This document shows positions 48,361 to 61,967 of a DNA stretch of 64,000 nucleotides, piece after piece (within the stretch, counting starts at the first letter, position 1; each line of letters opens with the position of its first letter). Below the pieces are notes generated by a model. It saw only the letters and a list, made by a program, of their open reading frames with translations, was not told the origin of the DNA and searched no databases. The translations under genes were made by a program, and so were the position numbers. The DNA is taken from NCBI RefSeq assembly GCF_019097595.1, contig NC_080715.1:4578573-4642572 (forward strand), written 5' to 3'. This DNA comes from Hemibagrus wyckioides. Its lineage: Eukaryota > Chordata > Actinopteri > Siluriformes > Bagridae.

Positions 48361-49397
48361 AACTTCTACTTCTTGTCAGGCTTTCCACACAACACAGGCA
48401 TTGTTTTCTTTAACTTATATTATATTATATTATTTATTTAGTTATTATAAGACTCAGAGAACGTCTCGAGATCGTAGTCAGATGTTTCACAGCCCTATAT
48501 TTTGCGTCACTGGAAAAACGAAACATTCGTGTAACTCTGTAGAATCTATATCCAAAAGTAAATTTGACTAAAATGTAGTCACATGACTTTAAACTGTGTC
48601 TAAAGCACACTAAAGTAAATATATAAGAGGAAAAGTATGTAATATCTGAAATATACTGGTGCATTGGTCAGTAATAACGACAGGATTAATGCTATACACA
48701 CACACACGTTTGTTCATAACGTCATCATTGGTCCAGAGAGACATGCATAGATGTGATAATGGAGCATGTTGAACAGAAAGCAGGACTTCCTGCCACTTGG
48801 GTTCCTCTGGGAGATTTTTGCCCACTTCCTGTACGCCAAGGACGCTCATTGCTCAGTTCAGACAAAAACACGGTGAGGCTTTTTATCAAAACTCAGGCTG
48901 GATGAATCAGAGCTCATTCATCTTATTGAACATGATTTCAACCACATCAAGGTTTCAGAGGTATTTACTGAGAGAGAGAGACAGAGAGAGACAGAGAGAG
49001 AGAGAGAGCACTCCAAAAGGCTTGGTTTTACTGTAAATGTGGAATTAGAGCTGAAGGCATTAAGGACTCTTTAATGCTTTCTGAAGAACACGTGTTTGAA
49101 TGGGACTCAATTCTTTGGGGTTTATTATAGAAAATGCAATTTCAGTGATCACAGAAGCTTTGAATTTCCTCTACTGTAGTATCTGAATTAATTTACCGCC
49201 AGCTCCTTTCAAACCCTATGGTATGAAGGGCTATGAATATTAGAGGAGGGCATTTGTAGCCTTTTAAGCTCTCCTTGTTACTTACAGTAAAGCCGATGGC
49301 CTTGTTTCACACATCACATATGCATTACAGTCCTGCAAGAGAAGACATGCTGTAGCTCACAGGACACACTGGAAATAAAAAAGAGTCAGATCCAAAC

Positions 49398-50600
49398 CTG
49401 GACTGACAAATCTCAAGTCCTAAGCCATGACAGACAAGGCCTGTGTCAGTTACCATGTCCTGACAGATAAATCTAAAGTTCAGTCACAAGTCATAACAGA
49501 TAGAAGATAAGTTCTGAGTCAAATACCTGACAGACTCCATAGTAAAGTCTGAAATCAAATCCCAAGTCTTGATAGTAAGGTACCAAGTCGAATCCCAAGT
49601 CCTGATAGTAAAGTCTGGAATCAAATACCAATTCTTGATAGTCAAGACCCGAGTCGAATCCAAAGTCTTTATAGTGAAGTACCGAGTCATATCCCAAATC
49701 TTGATAGTCAAGTACCGAGTCGAATCCCAAATCTTGATAGTCAAGTACCGAGTTGAATGAAAAGTCTTGACTGTCAAGTGCTGAGTCAAATCCCAAGTCA
49801 TGGCAGATAAATCCTGAGTCAAATCCTATGTCTCAATAGACAGGTATCAAGTCAAATCCCAAGTCTTGACAGACCTCAGTCAAATCCTAAGACATAGCAG
49901 CTAAGTACTAAGCTGAATCCCAAGTCTTGATAGTCAAGTACTGAGTCGAAACCCAAGTCCTGACAGTAAAGTCTGGAATCAAATACAAAGTCTAGATAGT
50001 CAAGTCCCGAGTCGAATCCCAAGTCTTGATAGTCCGGTATAATGTCGAATCCCAAGTCTTGACAGATCAGACCTCAATCAAAGCTTAAGACTTGACAGAT
50101 AAGTCCTGAGTCAAATCTCATGTCTTGATTCTCAAGTATTGAGTTGTATCCCAAGTCTTGACAGACATGTCCCGTTTCAAATCCCAAGTCTTAACTTCTA
50201 CAACAACTTAACTTACAAAATGTTCTACATGACTAAACTCCCAAGTCAAGTCCTGAGTCAAATCCTAAAGTCAAGTCCCAAATCAAGACAGACAAATCCC
50301 AAGTCAAAGTCATGCTGAATAAATCTAGTTTTAAGTCACAAGAAATAATAGACATGTCAGGAGTCTTGAAGGCCAAGTCCAGAGTCCTAAATTGAGTCCA
50401 AAACCATAACAGACATGCCCAAAGTACCAAGTCTTGACAGACAGGTGGTAAGGAAAGGTGAGGTAGAGCTGTGATGTACCCACTGTACTACAATGCTGCC
50501 TTCCAAGCCACAACAAACCAAAATCCAAATTTCTTCACAGTTACATCCAAAGATAAATCCTGAGTCAATTCCCAAATCTTGACAGTCAAATTCTTTAAGC
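49398..50600. repeat. 33-bp degenerate minisatellite in HIBCH intron
   Basis: Repeats of AAGTCTTGATAGTCAAGTAC followed by CGAGTCGAATCCC, about 33 bp per unit. Best conserved at 49560-50060 and more diverged toward both ends. Confidence 0.93.
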
Positions 50601-52378
50601 TACTGAACATGCAGGTGTAAATCTCTTTAGGTTACTGAACTTTATCTGATCATACATCACGGTATGTCATCTTCACATCAAACCTGATAACCGATGCAGA
50701 AATCTGCACAATGAGACAGGAGCATGAAAGCAGAGAGATCGATGACGGCTTCACTATAGCTCTGTGTGTAAATGTTTAAGTCATTAGCACATTATGCCAA
50801 GCCAAAAGCACAAATAGATCAGAGTGAATACCTAACTTGTTGCTCATGACATCCTTTATGAATCTCTCAAACGTGAGTAAAAACATCTTGGACGTCTTTA
50901 TTAAACACAGAACACTGTTTCACGCCACACGGAAATAAATAAACCGCCATGCCGGAGCGTGTCTGCTGAGTGCAGCTCCAGACGCCAAGCAGCTGGAAGA
51001 AGCTCATAGCGAGTGTTCTCTGTAACTGACACCGCTTAACCAGCCATGGAATGAAAACACGCGAGGGGTGAGAGCAAGGCCTCGTGCACTCTTCAGAGGT
51101 CAGTTTTATTTGCTGTGGAGTGAAAGGCACGCATTCCTTCCATGGACAGAAGCAGCGCGGCGCTACCTATGAGCCGTATTTAGCGTGCTATGCTTCCAGA
51201 GTGTGCCGACAGCAGAGCAGCGCCCCTGGACATTTTCCACATAAAGCGAGCCTCAGAGATAAACAGCACCATCAGTGAGGAGAGGTTCTGAGTGTGGGAA
51301 CGGGAACATGATGTGAACATCCACAATTCAGAAGTGACACGAAGGTATTTCACTGGGAATGAAGCGTTGAACCGTTTGCACCAGCATAAAAATTCAGCTC
51401 CATTAAGAAAAGTGCACCAAAGGTGAACTTTTGATAGACCGTAACAATACGGGATGGTTTTAGCCACGCTTCAGTAACTCACAGCTTCAAGCCTGGATGA
51501 AATACATCGTTTCCACCCATTATAAAAATCTCGGCTCACTCTGAGCAAAGCACGTGAATGTGTTTTGTAACAAACACCAAAAAGGTCTTGTGAATGTGGC
51601 CTGAAGCAGCTATGTTGGGTTTGGGCACAGGAAGCCGGATCATATCGTCTGCTCAGCTTCACTAGGGAACAAGTATCTATTGTTTTAGTTCAGAACAATG
51701 GAGTGAAACAACAAGTGCAGAAACGTCAGCTTTGTTTGGGGGGGGAAAAACGTACAGGAATCACAGCCCTTCTGATCCAGAATCCTACGATTTCAAGGGA
51801 ACGTAAATAATTAGACATCATAAAAGTGTCCAGAGCAACGTTATCGCTAGCACAGTTCACAATGTTTATGGGATAAAAATAAAATTGCTATCAACTCAGC
51901 TCAGAAGATATCGAGCTGTTGATTGTGGACGGTGATATTAGTGTTACTATGGTGTGTTCGTGTGAAGTTGTGAAGATCGTATTTACGAGTTGAACACACA
52001 AGAACGCCATTTAGGAAGCATAATTACGAGTGGGAAACCTTGGCTTTTCACTGAGCAGAATGTTTGAAATGGAGGCGCCTCGGTCGGATCGTCGTAGCTG
52101 AGAGCAGATCTGTTGAAATTTCCTCGTGTCAGAAGCTGATTTTTAGTTTTCACGTCGTATTTTCTAGACCTAGATTTAAATCCCTTGCTGTATTTGTTTG
52201 GAGTGAATTAAGAGAAGGTTCACTTTCATCTGGCTCTGACTGAAGTGACTTGAAAGCACCTGAGGTCGTAATTATGACTTCCTGACTCGTAAATACCGAC
52301 TTCCCAGGAGGACTTGAATTTGAATGCAGTTATTTACATTCAGGGTGGATTTTCCCCCCAGTCCTCCTGATCATCATT
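50601..52378. other. Intronic DNA, nothing recognised
   Basis: Slightly more GC-balanced than its neighbours, but no exon of HIBCH or another gene could be identified. Confidence 0.45.
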
Positions 52379-52800
52379 AGGTGCGTTTACATGGACACTT
52401 TTTAATCAGATTGGACTGAATCTGATCGCAGCGTTTACATGAACGCGGTATAAAGTAATCAGATTGTTATGCGCGTTCACATGACACATGACTAGAATTG
52501 GATTAGATCTTTTGACATGCGCACAGTCCATGAAAACATCCGTACGTCATTCATATCAACATCCGTACGTCATACGTCATTGCACATGTGCAGAACTTTC
52601 CAGGAACATATTCCATCCGATTAAGTGTTTACATGTCCTCTCGATCGGACTAAAAATGGTTTAAACCACCCCTTACCATCCGATTGAAATTTTCATCGGA
52701 TGTGGCAAATTCCACCCGATTGACGTGTTTACATGACACTTTTTTAATCTGCTTCTAGTCCTGTTACGATCAGATTACAAGCGTCCATGTAAACGCACCT
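52379..52800. mobile_element. MITE with GTGCGTTTACATGGAC ends
   Basis: A 422-bp element whose left end AGGTGCGTTTACATGGACAC is the inverse of the right end GTCCATGTAAACGCACCT. Internal sub-terminal copies of TGTTTACATG and CCGATTGA recur. No ORF. The sequence at the ends permits a TA target duplication. Superfamily not assigned. Confidence 0.8.
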
Positions 52801-53070
52801 ATTGTCTATCTGACTGTATTTTACTGCAGAGAACCACAGAAAGCTTTCAGGGAGGCAGACTCTCTCTCTCTCTCACCATGGACAAGCATGAATTTAAAGC
52901 CTTACTTATGCATCAGCTTATTTCAAGAGCTTTCCAAGAGGCTTTTCCTCGACACGCAAACATGACAGAAGCGATGAGCAGCATGAGAGCGAATGACTGA
53001 GGAGAAGTAAATGACTTTATATAAATATCACAGCAGCAGATGTAGTATGTTTGGACATTGTGCATACAGC

Positions 53071-53308
53071 TCTCTCTCTCTGTCTGTCTCTCTCTTTCTT
53101 TGTCTCTCTCTTTCTCTGCCCCCCCATCTGTCTCTCTCTCTCTCCTTCTTTGTCTCTCTCTCTCTCACTTTCTCTGCCCCCCCTTGTCTCTGTCTCTCTC
53201 TCTCTCTCTGCCCCCCACCTTTGTCTATCTCTCTCTCTCTCTCTCTCTGCCCCCCCTTTTGTCTCTGTCTCTCGCTCTCTCTCTCACTCTCTCTGCCCCC
53301 CCCTCTGC
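53071..53308. repeat. CT-rich microsatellite
   Basis: (CT)n broken by GCCCCCC units spaced about 50 bp apart. The long Ser/Leu/Pro frames across it are low-complexity artefacts. Confidence 0.95.
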
Positions 53309-53660
53309 TAAATGCTGATCAGTATTTGTTGTATCACGGTAAATTAAAAACAACACACAGATCAAGCTGAGCTACAACCATTTGTTGTGTAATTGGTGTG
53401 TGATATGCAAATATGCGCATATATAATGAGGAGTCGAATCATTTCTGCATTTTAATGCATACATATTCTGCATTTCCACAGGTTGGTTTTATTTCATTCA
53501 GTTATGAGCCAAAAAAAAAAAAATGAAATAAACATGTTATATTTAAGATGTGGAGCTCAGACTACTGAAAACAACAACAACAACAACCCAGAGCAGACAG
53601 ATTTTTGGGACAGAGATAAAGCTGAAGTCTGATTTGCATCCAGAAAAGCCATTATCGTGT

Positions 53661-53846
53661 AGAGAGAGAGAGGGAGAGGGGGGAGGGAGAGAGAGAGAGA
53701 GAGAGAGATGGAAAGAGTGAGACAGAAAGAGAGAAAGGGAGAGGGAGAGAGAGAGAGAGAGAGGGTGAGAGAGACAGAGTGACAGAGAAAGAGAGAAAGA
53801 GAGAGGGAGAGAGAGAGACAGAGAGAGACAGAGACAGACAGACCGG
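53661..53846. repeat. GA-rich microsatellite
   Basis: (GA)n with interspersed CAGA, ending in a G run of about ten. Confidence 0.95.
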
Positions 53847-54004
53847 GGGGGGGGGCTCTAGCCAAAGAGCACTTGAATTATGACCAAGTTATTACTCTGA
53901 AAAAAAGAAAGAAAAAAAAGAGATAGAAAAAGAAGAAAATAAAAAAACAAACAAAAACCAAACCCTCCAATAATTTCTTAAGAGGATTTCAAGTAGAATT
54001 CAGT

Positions 54005-54150
<146 letters not shown>

Positions 54151-54412
54151 TATTCTTATTATTATTATTCTTATTATTATTCTACTCATATATTGTCTAG
54201 CAGGATAAAGAAAAGAAAGTGTGCTGAGATTAAAGGTAGTTTAAAAGAGGTCACATGGTTCTGAAGATGTTTCTTGTTTCCATGTCAACAACACCGCAGG
54301 ACTACGTTCTTTAACAGTCAGAGTGTGAGAATGTACTTCAGCTGTGTGTGTGTGTGTGAGTGAAGTGTGTACACTGTCTGGATGAATGCATTATTAATGC
54401 CTCTGGGTTTTA

Positions 54413-54577
<165 letters not shown>

Positions 54578-54846
54578 TCAATAAGAGAGGGAGAGCGAGC
54601 AGACTGAGAGAACAATCAGAGACGCAGAGCAGGACTGAAAGCAAAATCAAAACGCAAAATATCCAAATCAATGAAAATGTCTGTCTGGAAGTTTAACTAT
54701 AATAATAAAGCCAGACTGAGGAGGAATTCTGCCCCATGACATGAGGACGATGTGATGGGTTCAGTCTCAGTGCTGGACTGATGTTAAGAAGGATAATGGG
54801 TAAAAAAATAAATAAATAAATAAATAAAATCATAATAGTTACAACC

Positions 54847-54850
<4 letters not shown>

Positions 54851-54898
<48 letters not shown>
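54851..54898. repeat. AAT microsatellite
   Basis: Uninterrupted (AAT)n. Confidence 0.95.
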
Positions 54899-54900
<2 letters not shown>

Positions 54901-56221
54901 TATAGTAACAAAAGAAAACATGGGCATTGACATACTACGCAGAAAAAAATGAAAATTATTAAAAATAATAAAAAAATACTAACATTAAAAAACCTGTGTC
55001 TAGGCAAAATCGAGACAAGCATAATTTGTTTCTTATATATATATATATAAAATAATTTTTTTATTTACCTATTTATTTACCTATAATTAAATCCACGTAC
55101 AATTATTTACTTAAATTATTTATTTTTTTAATTATTTACTTAAATTCTTTTAATTATTTACATCATTATTTATAATATTTATAATTTTATTTATGAATAA
55201 AAAAAATTATGAAATAAACTATGATTTATTTTCATAATTATTTCCCTATGATTTACAGAGAAACAAACTTATTTATTTAGAATTATTATCCATTTATTAT
55301 TCTTTATAAAATCCTTGAGCTGGATATTAATTATGAAATATTTGTTTAATACATCCTCATTCAGTCTTAAGCGTTTCCTCCAATAATCTAAATTATTATA
55401 TCAGTTGTAAATAAATTTTTTTCTTTTGATAAAGCTCTACACGACAATTACAATGAATGCATTAAAAAATGCTTAAAAAATGTTTTGCTGTTTAAAAATC
55501 TCTCTTTGAAAATATTAGCAGACCTTAGGCCTGAGGTATTAATGTCCCTTTCGCAATATAGCATATCATGTGGACACCCTGTGGTATAAACTGGTCATGG
55601 GGGTGTGTGTGTCTCTGTCTAAATGACAGGCTTTGGGTTTGGTCCTAAGACGTATGTAGTTGTTTGTGTAGGGTTACAGCAGACTCCTGACTCCTCCCTG
55701 GCCTGCTTTATGTGTGTCAGAAAGGTCAGGGTGTCTTGTTAGCAGCCTCGTAGCTACAGCTCTCCAAAGCAATAAATAAAGCAGCCCAAAAATAGAAGCC
55801 TCGCTCGGCAGAGATACACCAGGGTTGTGATTTTTCACCGTGTTAAGCTTTAAATCGGATTTTGAAGAGGTGAGACGATCCACACCTGTAGCATCGGCGC
55901 TCTGTGGCATAGTTAAAGACAGAAACAGTGTGCAGCCACCACCACCACGGCTTCTGTTAACTACTGAATAAACATGTAAACATGGCTCCACACTAGCATT
56001 CTATTTCATTCAGTGGTTGGAGAAGCAGCCGGTCCCAGCAGATCAGCTCATTAAAGTGCAGGACTAATGGTCTGTGGTGTGTAGAAAAGCCAATTTGGAC
56101 ACCAGTCCACTTCCTGTAAAGCAGTAATGACGTAATGATGGTGTCTCGGGGAAGGAAAACATAGCTTCCTCAAAACAATGCACGATGCTGACACATCAGC
56201 ATTGACACTGTCACATATACA
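54899..56221. other. No exon recognised
   Basis: Very AT-rich to 55500, then mixed sequence. Probably HIBCH intron, since the upstream exons are not yet reached. No coding signal. Confidence 0.45.
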
Positions 56222-56480
56222 TTACAGCACAGTGAAATTCTTTCTTCGCATATCCCATCCTTGGAGGTTGGGGTCAGAGCGCAGGGTCAGCCATGATACG
56301 GCGCCCCTGGAGCAGAGAGGGTTAAGGGCCTTGCTCAAGGGCCCAACAGTGGCAACTTGGCGGTGCTGGGGCTTGAACCGCTGATCTTCCGGTCAACGAC
56401 CCAGAGCCTTAACCAATTGGTTAAGGCTCTGGGTCGTTGACCGGAAGATCAGGGGTTCAAGCCCCAGCACCGCCAAGCGC
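56222..56480 (-). mobile_element. tRNA-derived SINE (family 1) with inverted head
   Basis: Contains TTAAGGGCCTTGCTCAAGGG and CCCAACAGTGGCAACTTGGC (minus-oriented body), then TGCTGGGGCTTGAACCGCTG ending at TTAACCAATT, where the sequence folds back and repeats the head in the opposite direction. See the palindrome entry. Confidence 0.82.
56356..56477. repeat. 122-bp palindrome with no spacer
   Basis: Left arm 56356-56416 and right arm 56417-56477 are reverse complements over 61 bp with one mismatch (the GAACCG of the left arm against GGGTTC of the right). The centre is AACCAATTGGTT. Both arms are the tRNA-like head of a SINE. Confidence 0.97.
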
Positions 56481-56494
56481 TAAGAGTACTCTGC

Positions 56495-58045
56495 CCAGTA
56501 GATCCCACAGTGACCTGGAAAGAAATATTTCAGTAGATCCCACAGTGATCTGGTAGAAATAATTCAGTCGATCACAAAGTGATCCGGAAAAATATAATTC
56601 AGTAGATCCCACAGTAAACTTGTTCTAGCAATCCTGTAGAAATAATGAAGTAGATCCTACAGTGATCTAGTAGAAATAATTCAGTAGATCACACAGTGAT
56701 CCAGAAAAAAATAATTCAGTAGATCCCACAGTGATCTTGTAGAGACCTTTTAGCAATCCTGTATAAATAATGGAGTAGACCCTACAGTGTAGAAAAATAT
56801 CCGTAGATCCCCTAGAAGACCTGTAGAAATGATTGTGTAGATCCTGTAGAAAAAATAACTTGGATCTTGTAGAAATAATTCAGTACATACTGTAGTGTTC
56901 CTTCAGAAATCCAGTTGAAGTAATCCAGTAGGAGTGCTCCAGTAGAAGTAATCTGGCTGAAATGATCCAGAAGTAGTGATCCAGTAGATCTTCTGTAGGT
57001 GCTGAGGGCATTTAAGAGGCATCACATGGCAAGCAGCGCCAGTCTCAACCCTCTCTGATCATTGAAAGAAGCAGGTTAACAGGAATCCGATCCACTGAAA
57101 TGTTTAAGCGCTGCTGTCTGAACACGGCACTTCAAAGAGGGAAGACGAGTGACTGTCACTGCTCTGAAGCCACGCTGCCTCTCCTGGCCTGAGGCTGTGG
57201 AACTACTCAAGTGGGAAATCTGATGAATTCTGAGTGGCAGTGTTGTTAGCAGATATGGGATTTGCTAAAAAAACAAAATACATGGGACGAAATAAGTGCT
57301 ACAGCAAAGTGACCAATAAAACTCTAAACATTACAGCTGCCAAGCCCAAGACTCAACCAGCTCAAAAGTTTGTTAGGGTGTTTAATGATTTAAAACTAGG
57401 GACTGGTATCTGTTTGGTATTCCATAGATCTTTTAGTGATCCAGTAGAAATAATTCATCAGATTTTGAAGTGATCCTGTTGAAATAATACACTAGGTCCT
57501 ATAACAAACCTATAGAAACAAATCAGATCCCACAATGAGCCTGCAGAGAAAATTCACTTGATCCTGTCCTGATTCTGTAGAAATAATTCAGCAGATCTTG
57601 TAGTGATCCTGCAGAAATAATGCACTAGATCTTGTAAGAGATGCTGCAGAAATAATTCAGCAAATCTTTTAGCGATCCTGCAGAGATACTTCAGTAGATC
57701 CTAGAACAAACCTATAGAAACAAAATCAGATCCAACAGAGATCCTGCAGAGAAAATTCACTTGATCTTGCCCTGATCCTGCAGAAATAATGCACTAGATA
57801 TTGTAAGGGATGCTGCAGAAATAATCCAGCAGAACTTTTAGTGATCTTGCAGAGATAATTCAGCAGATCTTGTGAGCGACTCTGCAGAAATAATTCAGTG
57901 GATTTTGTACAGATACTGCAGAGATTATTGAGTAGATCCTATAGCAAACGTATAGAAACAAATCAGATCCAACAGTGTTCCTGAAGAGGGAAAATTCAGT
58001 CGATCTTGACCTGATTCTGTAGAAATAATCCAGCAGATCTTGGTG
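56495..58045. repeat. 34-bp degenerate minisatellite
   Basis: Units like AGATCCCACAGTGATCCTGT followed by AGAAATAATTCAGT, frequent from 56495 to 56900 and from 57420 to 58045. About 500 bp of non-repetitive DNA (56950-57420) separates the two halves. Confidence 0.9.
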
Positions 58046-59641
58046 TCCAACATCTGACAGGTGACACTACCTGGTGAGGTCATGTTTATAAATAAACCTC
58101 ACAAAATGACAGCGATCTGGACGCAAAACAGAACCGAAACTGAGCTGAAAGATTTCACGAGGAGAAACTAAAGCATCCTCCTACATTAAGTGATAAAAAA
58201 TCTTTGGAGTAAAACTTGCTAAGAGTAAATGCTTGCTAGGTGACAAAACTGTCTAAAGCTGATGCTAGAGTGCAGATAACAGACTTTGACTCTATATTGT
58301 TCCCACTCTGCACTTGCTCCAAGCTACTAAAGTCGATAATTCATTCAAAATCAACTCGCTAACATTATAACGCTTAGAACAAAATGCTAAAAGCTTAGCA
58401 TTATACAAGCTTAGAAACCTAGATCCTACAGCTTGTCATGAAACATTTATTTCCCCTTTTTATTAAAAAAAATAATCAATCCAAAAATACAAGGTCTACG
58501 ACAAATTTATTACAAATAATATAATACATTATATACAAGTCTGAACAATTTCTTACAATTCTCCATAATTTTGCACGGATTTCCAGAACAAGTGAACCCT
58601 GAGTATAGAAAAATGAAAAACAATCGTTAAAGATTTATGGATTAATTCTGAAATCTTTCATGAGGTGAATTTTTGTCTTGTGTCCAACCTCAGCATGAGA
58701 AATACAAACCGACATATAAACCATCTAAACTCGGTAACATTTCTGTTCACACGGCCCCATTACACGAAAAGCGCTCACGCTCTGCCAGCGCATTATTCTT
58801 GGAACATCGGAAACTTTTACTGATTCTCAGAGATATTCGGCGTTCAACAAAAACTCTAGGGTCCTTTTCTGACAGCTCCATTTTCATCTCCTTTGGAAAA
58901 TACCACCGAGCAGAGCAACAGCTTCTTATCACTTAGATTGATGTGGAAAGTAAATTTTATTTTAAGCGCATCACATCTGGGAGCTGTCTGCGGATCAGGA
59001 AACACCGTCACGGAGACGAGGCTCGTACTGAAAGGTCAATAACGGCCGTCCGTGCTGCTGTGTTGTCAGGTGTGCGCGAGAAGCGTCCGGCTCCGATTCT
59101 CATCAACATCTTCTACCTCTACCCTGTGTGATGCGTGAAAGGAAACTAAGCACCACTTTGTTTTAACCTTTGGCGCACAGATTACATCGGATGCCTTTCG
59201 GAGCCGAGGCTGTTTTCACCCTCTCCACTTTACCCCTTTTTAGCAGCTAGTATGTAAATACCAGGGCACTTAACCTTCCAGACTGGAGTGGTGTTCGGTT
59301 TAGCTCTTTATATTACAAGTCACAGCAACGTTACTATTTATATACACACGTCTAACTCCAGTAAATGAACTACTACACAATAAAAATATGAACGTTTTGC
59401 AGGGTTTAGCATGTTCTCCTGCTCTGTGCGGCTCTTTAGGCAGCTATAACACAGCAATTACATGATTTAAGTGAACTTTAGAGCTCGCAGCATGAAGTGA
59501 ATCAAACTCTACGTTTTTTCATGAAAGAAAGAGTTTTATGACGCTGTTTTCATCACTTCACACACATCAAATAACCTTTATTTTTGTTGTTTGGATGTAC
59601 AGCATGAAAGCAAACAGCATTGTATTATGTTAATTGATATA
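58046..59641. other. No gene recognised
   Basis: Mixed-composition DNA. The frame at 58673-58936 (87 codons) resembles no known family and has no splice signals that would fit HIBCH. Confidence 0.45.
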
Positions 59642-60024
59642 CACCGTTGAGGCATAACATTATGACCCCCTTTTGCTGCCGAAACAGCCCTGAGCCATTG
59701 AGGCATGGACTCCACGAGATCCCTGAAGGTGTGGTGTGGTATCTGACACCAAGATGTTAGCAGCAGATCCTTTAAGTCCTTCATGGGTCCCACCTGGCAA
59801 CTTACTGGACTTAAAGGATACTTTTAATAGATACTGACCACTGCAGACCGGGAACACCACCACAAAAGCTGAAATTTTGGAGATGATCTGATCCAGTGGT
59901 CTAGCCATCACAATTTGGCCCTTCGTCAAACTCACTCAAAGCCTTACACTTGACAAATGTTCACTTGCTGCCTAATATATCCCACCCAGTAACAGGTGCC
60001 ATGATGAGGAGATCATCAGTCTTT
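59642..60024 (-). mobile_element. Tc1-type element (family B), truncated copy
   Basis: Left end CACCGTTGAGGCATAACATT, then GAGGCATGGACTCCACGAGA and AAGATGTTAGCAGCAGATCC, sequence from nearer the transposase C-terminus that the other two copies have lost. The right part has CTGATCCAGTGGTCTAGCCA and CACAATTTGGCCCTTCGTCA. The right terminal repeat is missing after AGATCATCAGTC. Confidence 0.85.
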
Positions 60025-61967
60025 AAAGGCTTATTACTTTAATGCACTTGAACAGAACAGCTTCCTTTTATCGGTCTCTTGTTTCCATAGTTGAACATCA
60101 TCCTAAGCACGTACTTATTTGGGGTCAGGGGACAGTCAGTGAAATGTTGAATACTTAAATGTCAGTAGTAGGCAGAGATTTGTGTTTTTGGTCATTTTCA
60201 TGGCTTAAACACTTCATAAATATCATAAAATTCAAAACAAGTTATTTAATTTCCAGACATTTTATCTGAACATACTCTAGATGCTCGGGTTAATAATCCA
60301 GAAAATTATGAAAGTGAAACTGATAAACAGCATCAGAAACCAGGCCACATTTTCAGCAGTTTAGCAAGAATTCAGGTGTTCAGAAGTCGCAGTGCAATGC
60401 TTCATCATACGAAGGCAAAGTGATTCATACCTTCACTCCTTTTATATAATTAATCATTACTTATTTCCACTTGCTGATGTTTAGTTCAACTTTACAGCTA
60501 AGTGACCTGAGACTCTCAAAGTAAATCAGGAATCCTTTAGACAGTGAGGCCGAATCTTAACTGACTTCATATTTGCTGTAAACGCTCACTACTTAGAGCA
60601 TAATGTAATAGCATTGTACCTACATAGTGCACCAATAGCAAGACCGAACTATATTTACTATATTAACTCTAGCTAAAATGTACCACAGCATCTTCAGCTT
60701 TGAAAATACAATGTTTTTGACGTAGCGAACAAAACAAATCTCAGGCTTAGTTGAGTTTCCTGTTCAATAAATTATTTCCCTCATGGGACAGATGTGCTTT
60801 TGCTGTTCTGTTGCATCTCTGATCAGAAAATTTAAACAGAGAGACCTGCTTCATTTCACATGCGAGGTCTAAAACCTCCAGCGACTGTGCCAGCAAAAGT
60901 GCTAAACCAACAACTGAGCTCCAGTTGACATCTGTTCTTCCATTTTTTTTGTGTGATTATTTTAGCCAACAAAGCATCCTGACATGCAGATGGATGTGAT
61001 CAAATCCCCAGGATGTCCTCTGGAAGTACACTCAGAGAACATCATCCATCTCTAATGAGACAAGACGTTACATCAAACTCTTGCTCTACTGTCTACAAAA
61101 GTTTCGTATTAAAAGGTGTTTCTAATCTCAGATCCTGACTCTTTGACCGTCCAGTCTCCACACGCAGCACAGTTTTTCCTTTTTCCTTAACCGTCGCTCC
61201 AGAAAAGCATGTTAGCAATGCAGGAAATATGCAGACGCGCTCACGCACAGGACGAGTGAAGCGATGGAGGAGTCATGACCTCCTTTTAAGCACGAATGAG
61301 ATGGATCAAAGTCATGCGCCAAGATTCCCTTTGAGCCTCCGTGCTGGCGTTGTGATCGTCTGCTGCCAGACCCGATGCCCTCGTGGCGTGATTTAGTGCT
61401 TCTTCCATTCCTGAGGTTCTTCCGTGAGTGAATGTTTAGAACAAGCCGCTGAGGAAATTCACGCAAGTCTGTTGCCCATTATTTTAATGCTATTTATTCC
61501 TCTACATCTTTGATCAATGGGATACAGAAATTCCAGTTTAATGTGCTCCATATACTAATGGGGAAGATCTTCAGGAAGGTATCTCAGTGGCTGAATTCAT
61601 TACTTACTCCAGCCAGGAGATACAAATATTAAAATATTCAGTTAAATGAAAGCCTAATGAGAGTGCTGCAATAGCGTTGGTTAAAGTAATAAATTACGCA
61701 TTATTAAGCTTCCTTAGTACTTGTTCTCAGTGCAATGTTCAACACGATATTGTCTCGTATAGAATGTATGCTTTTTATTCCCGTCTCAAAACTTTTGTAA
61801 ACATGCATGAAGGAACAATGTGGCTGTTTTTTCCCCTATTCCTGCTGCAACTCTAAACAATCAATCATTCATGGACACACTGTTTTCCTCTATTGCTATG
61901 CTGAGGCTACTATGCTGCACTGTTATCAGAGATGAGAGAAGAATATGTTGCCATTGTAATCAACATA
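60025..61967. other. No gene recognised
   Basis: Searched for the HIBCH exons encoding GGDIR and PYVALIHGITMGG. Neither is apparent on the minus strand. No other coding signal. Confidence 0.45.

Noticed and set aside
53051..53370. Long Ser/Leu/Pro-rich frames
   Set aside because: Low-complexity translation of the CT microsatellite in several frames at once.
58673..58936. 87-codon frame on the plus strand
   Set aside because: No family resemblance, no flanking splice signals, and codon use looks random.
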